Shown piece after piece: positions 63,385 through 64,000 of a DNA stretch of 64,000 bases; positions within the stretch are counted from its first letter, which is position 1; each line of letters begins with the position of its first letter. The translations under genes and the position numbers were made by a program. The notes below the pieces were generated by a model, which did no database searches, had not been told where the DNA came from, and saw nothing but the letters and a program-made list of their open reading frames with translations. Source of the stretch: Cellulomonas palmilytica. Its GTDB lineage: Bacteria > Actinomycetota > Actinomycetes > Actinomycetales > Cellulomonadaceae. The stretch covers positions 372,001-436,000 of the forward strand of contig NZ_CP062221.1 in assembly GCF_021590045.1 (NCBI RefSeq). Reading direction: 5' to 3'.

Positions 63385-64000
63385 GGCGCATCACCCGCCG
63401 TCTCACGCCTGTGGATAACACCGGGCGCACCAAAGACGGGCGGCCGATGTCACACGTCGTATCCCTCAACCGCCCCGGTGCTCCTGACGATGAGACAAGC
63501 AGAGCGACGCCGCTCAGCACCCGGCGTCCCTGGACGGCCGAGGAGTCAGCAGATGTTCAGCCCCCGCGAGCGCACCGACGCAGCCGACACGCAGTCCGGC
63601 GCGGGGTCCCTCGCGGTCGCTCTCGGCGTCGCCCACGCCACCCCTCCGGCGATCCACCTGCCGTCGCTGTCGCAGCGCCTGGTCCCGGGCCGCTCGCCGC
63701 TGGAGGCGACGGGTTGGGCCGCTCCCGACGAGCCCGCCCCGGGCAGGCCCGCGCACCGCTGACGGAGCACCGCGCGCCGCCCGACGAGGCCCGCGCACCC
63801 TCGTCGTACCCCCGCGCCGCGACGACGACCGACGTCGGACGATCCGCACGACACAGGCCGAACGTCCCTTGCGCACCGAGGTGGACCATCTCGTGGACCA
63901 TCGCGCGCAGATCACTCCACCTCGCCCACGGGGCTTCGCATCATGGATCGCAGAGGGAGCGAGGACGCACCCGGCCAGGTCGAGAGGATGACGCGATGTC
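63385..64000. other. Mostly gene-free right margin
   Basis: Apart from the small ORF at 63553-63762, I see no supported gene here. The sequence between 63763 and 63960 is GC-rich, with weak short frames on both strands and no recognisable domain. At the very end a GAGAGG is followed by ATG at 63988 and 63996, so a new gene may begin just inside the window edge; too little is visible to name it. Confidence 0.4.
63553..63762 (+). CDS. Small hypothetical ORF
   Basis: A 69-aa open frame from an ATG with GAGGAG eight bases upstream (FSPRERTDAADTQ, then SLAVALGVAHATPPAIH, then Pro/Arg-rich). No family is visible; the third-position GC is as high as in the neighbours. It may be a real small gene or chance. 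Confidence 0.35.
   Translation: MFSPRERTDAADTQSGAGSLAVALGVAHATPPAIHLPSLSQRLVPGRSPLEATGWAAPDEPAPGRPAHR

Noticed and set aside
63557..63915. Minus-strand frames near the right edge, one starting MVHEMVHLG and resembling a metallopeptidase HExxH
   Set aside because: The HEMVH match is short, no further peptidase features follow, and the sequence turns into Arg/Ala/Gly low complexity.

Overview
The window is very GC-rich, dense actinobacterial chromosome. It has frequent GTG starts, many 4-nt start/stop overlaps and short intergenic gaps. Secreted plant-polysaccharide hydrolases with CBM2 modules and Pro/Thr- or Asp/Pro-rich linkers (a GH26 mannanase, a GH10 xylanase and a GH5 cellulase), a WXG100/EspC-type locus, a SigK/RskA pair, a lipobox-bearing class F sortase and a DtxR/IdeR-like iron box all point to a Cellulomonas-like member of the Micrococcales. 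The genus is an inference from gene content. I saw no rRNA, tRNA or CRISPR array.

Layout. 0-2.4 kb: the 5' part of a GH26 mannanase and its LacI-type regulator. 2.5-11.3 kb: housekeeping and accessory enzymes (GNAT, small HNH protein, two P-loop kinases, ComB-like phosphatase, SDR, hydrolase), a protein with four cold-shock domains, a Nif3 protein, an APH-like kinase and a Sel1 protein. 11.3-15.1 kb: a DUF234-type ATPase, a DUF3237/flavin monooxygenase pair and DUF1905. 15.1-18.9 kb: a CoA-disulfide-reductase/rhodanese fusion under a CstR-type operator, then a P1B metal pump. 18.8-24.5 kb: APC permease, a chimeric MFS::APH remnant, YnfA, a P-loop kinase with a probable frameshift, a HAF-repeat secreted protein, a dehydrogenase remnant and an APH-like kinase. 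24.7-29.0 kb: a lipase-maturation-factor-like membrane protein; a 39-aa Cys-rich peptide plus a CstR-like repressor under the same operator as at 15.1 kb; NUDIX; a DGPF/ECF42 sigma pair with a matching promoter. 29.1-32.3 kb: xylanase, then a DUF6318-like lipoprotein plus PKD-like secreted protein pair. 32.3-34.7 kb: feoABC. 34.8-41.6 kb: cupin, TspO-like protein, a phenolic-lipid locus (UbiA opposite type III PKS, methyltransferase and flavoprotein), a membrane protein and an SDR. 41.7-46 kb: GH5 cellulase and metabolic genes, including a VOC/fructosamine-kinase pair. 46.1-50.5 kb: an ABC exporter and its divergent TetR. 50.7-53.7 kb: DUF4397 protein, sortase, ECF sigma and anti-sigma. 53.7-57.8 kb: a small type VII substrate locus bracketed by three related DUF2510 membrane proteins. 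57.8-61.9 kb: epimerase, toroid protein, a zinc-ribbon hypothetical protein, an IS21-type remnant (istB only) and an orphan antitoxin. 61.9-63.4 kb: a second, diverged copy of the lipoprotein/PKD pair on the opposite strand.

How the parts work together. The three glycoside hydrolases form a lignocellulose programme, and a shared AACGTTTA element suggests LacI-type co-regulation of mannanase and xylanase. Two near-identical ATACCCC-N2-GGGGTAT operators, 11 kb apart, tie a persulfide-type repressor to a rhodanese/CoA-disulfide reductase and to an uncharacterised Cys-rich micro-protein. Genome wear is visible: a deletion fusion, a truncated dehydrogenase, a homopolymer frameshift and a half-deleted insertion sequence beside a toxin-less antitoxin. 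The best candidates for undescribed systems are the CstR micro-protein, the duplicated DUF6318/PKD pair, and the WXG100/YbaB-like/EspC/DUF2510 cluster, which has no secretion ATPase in view.
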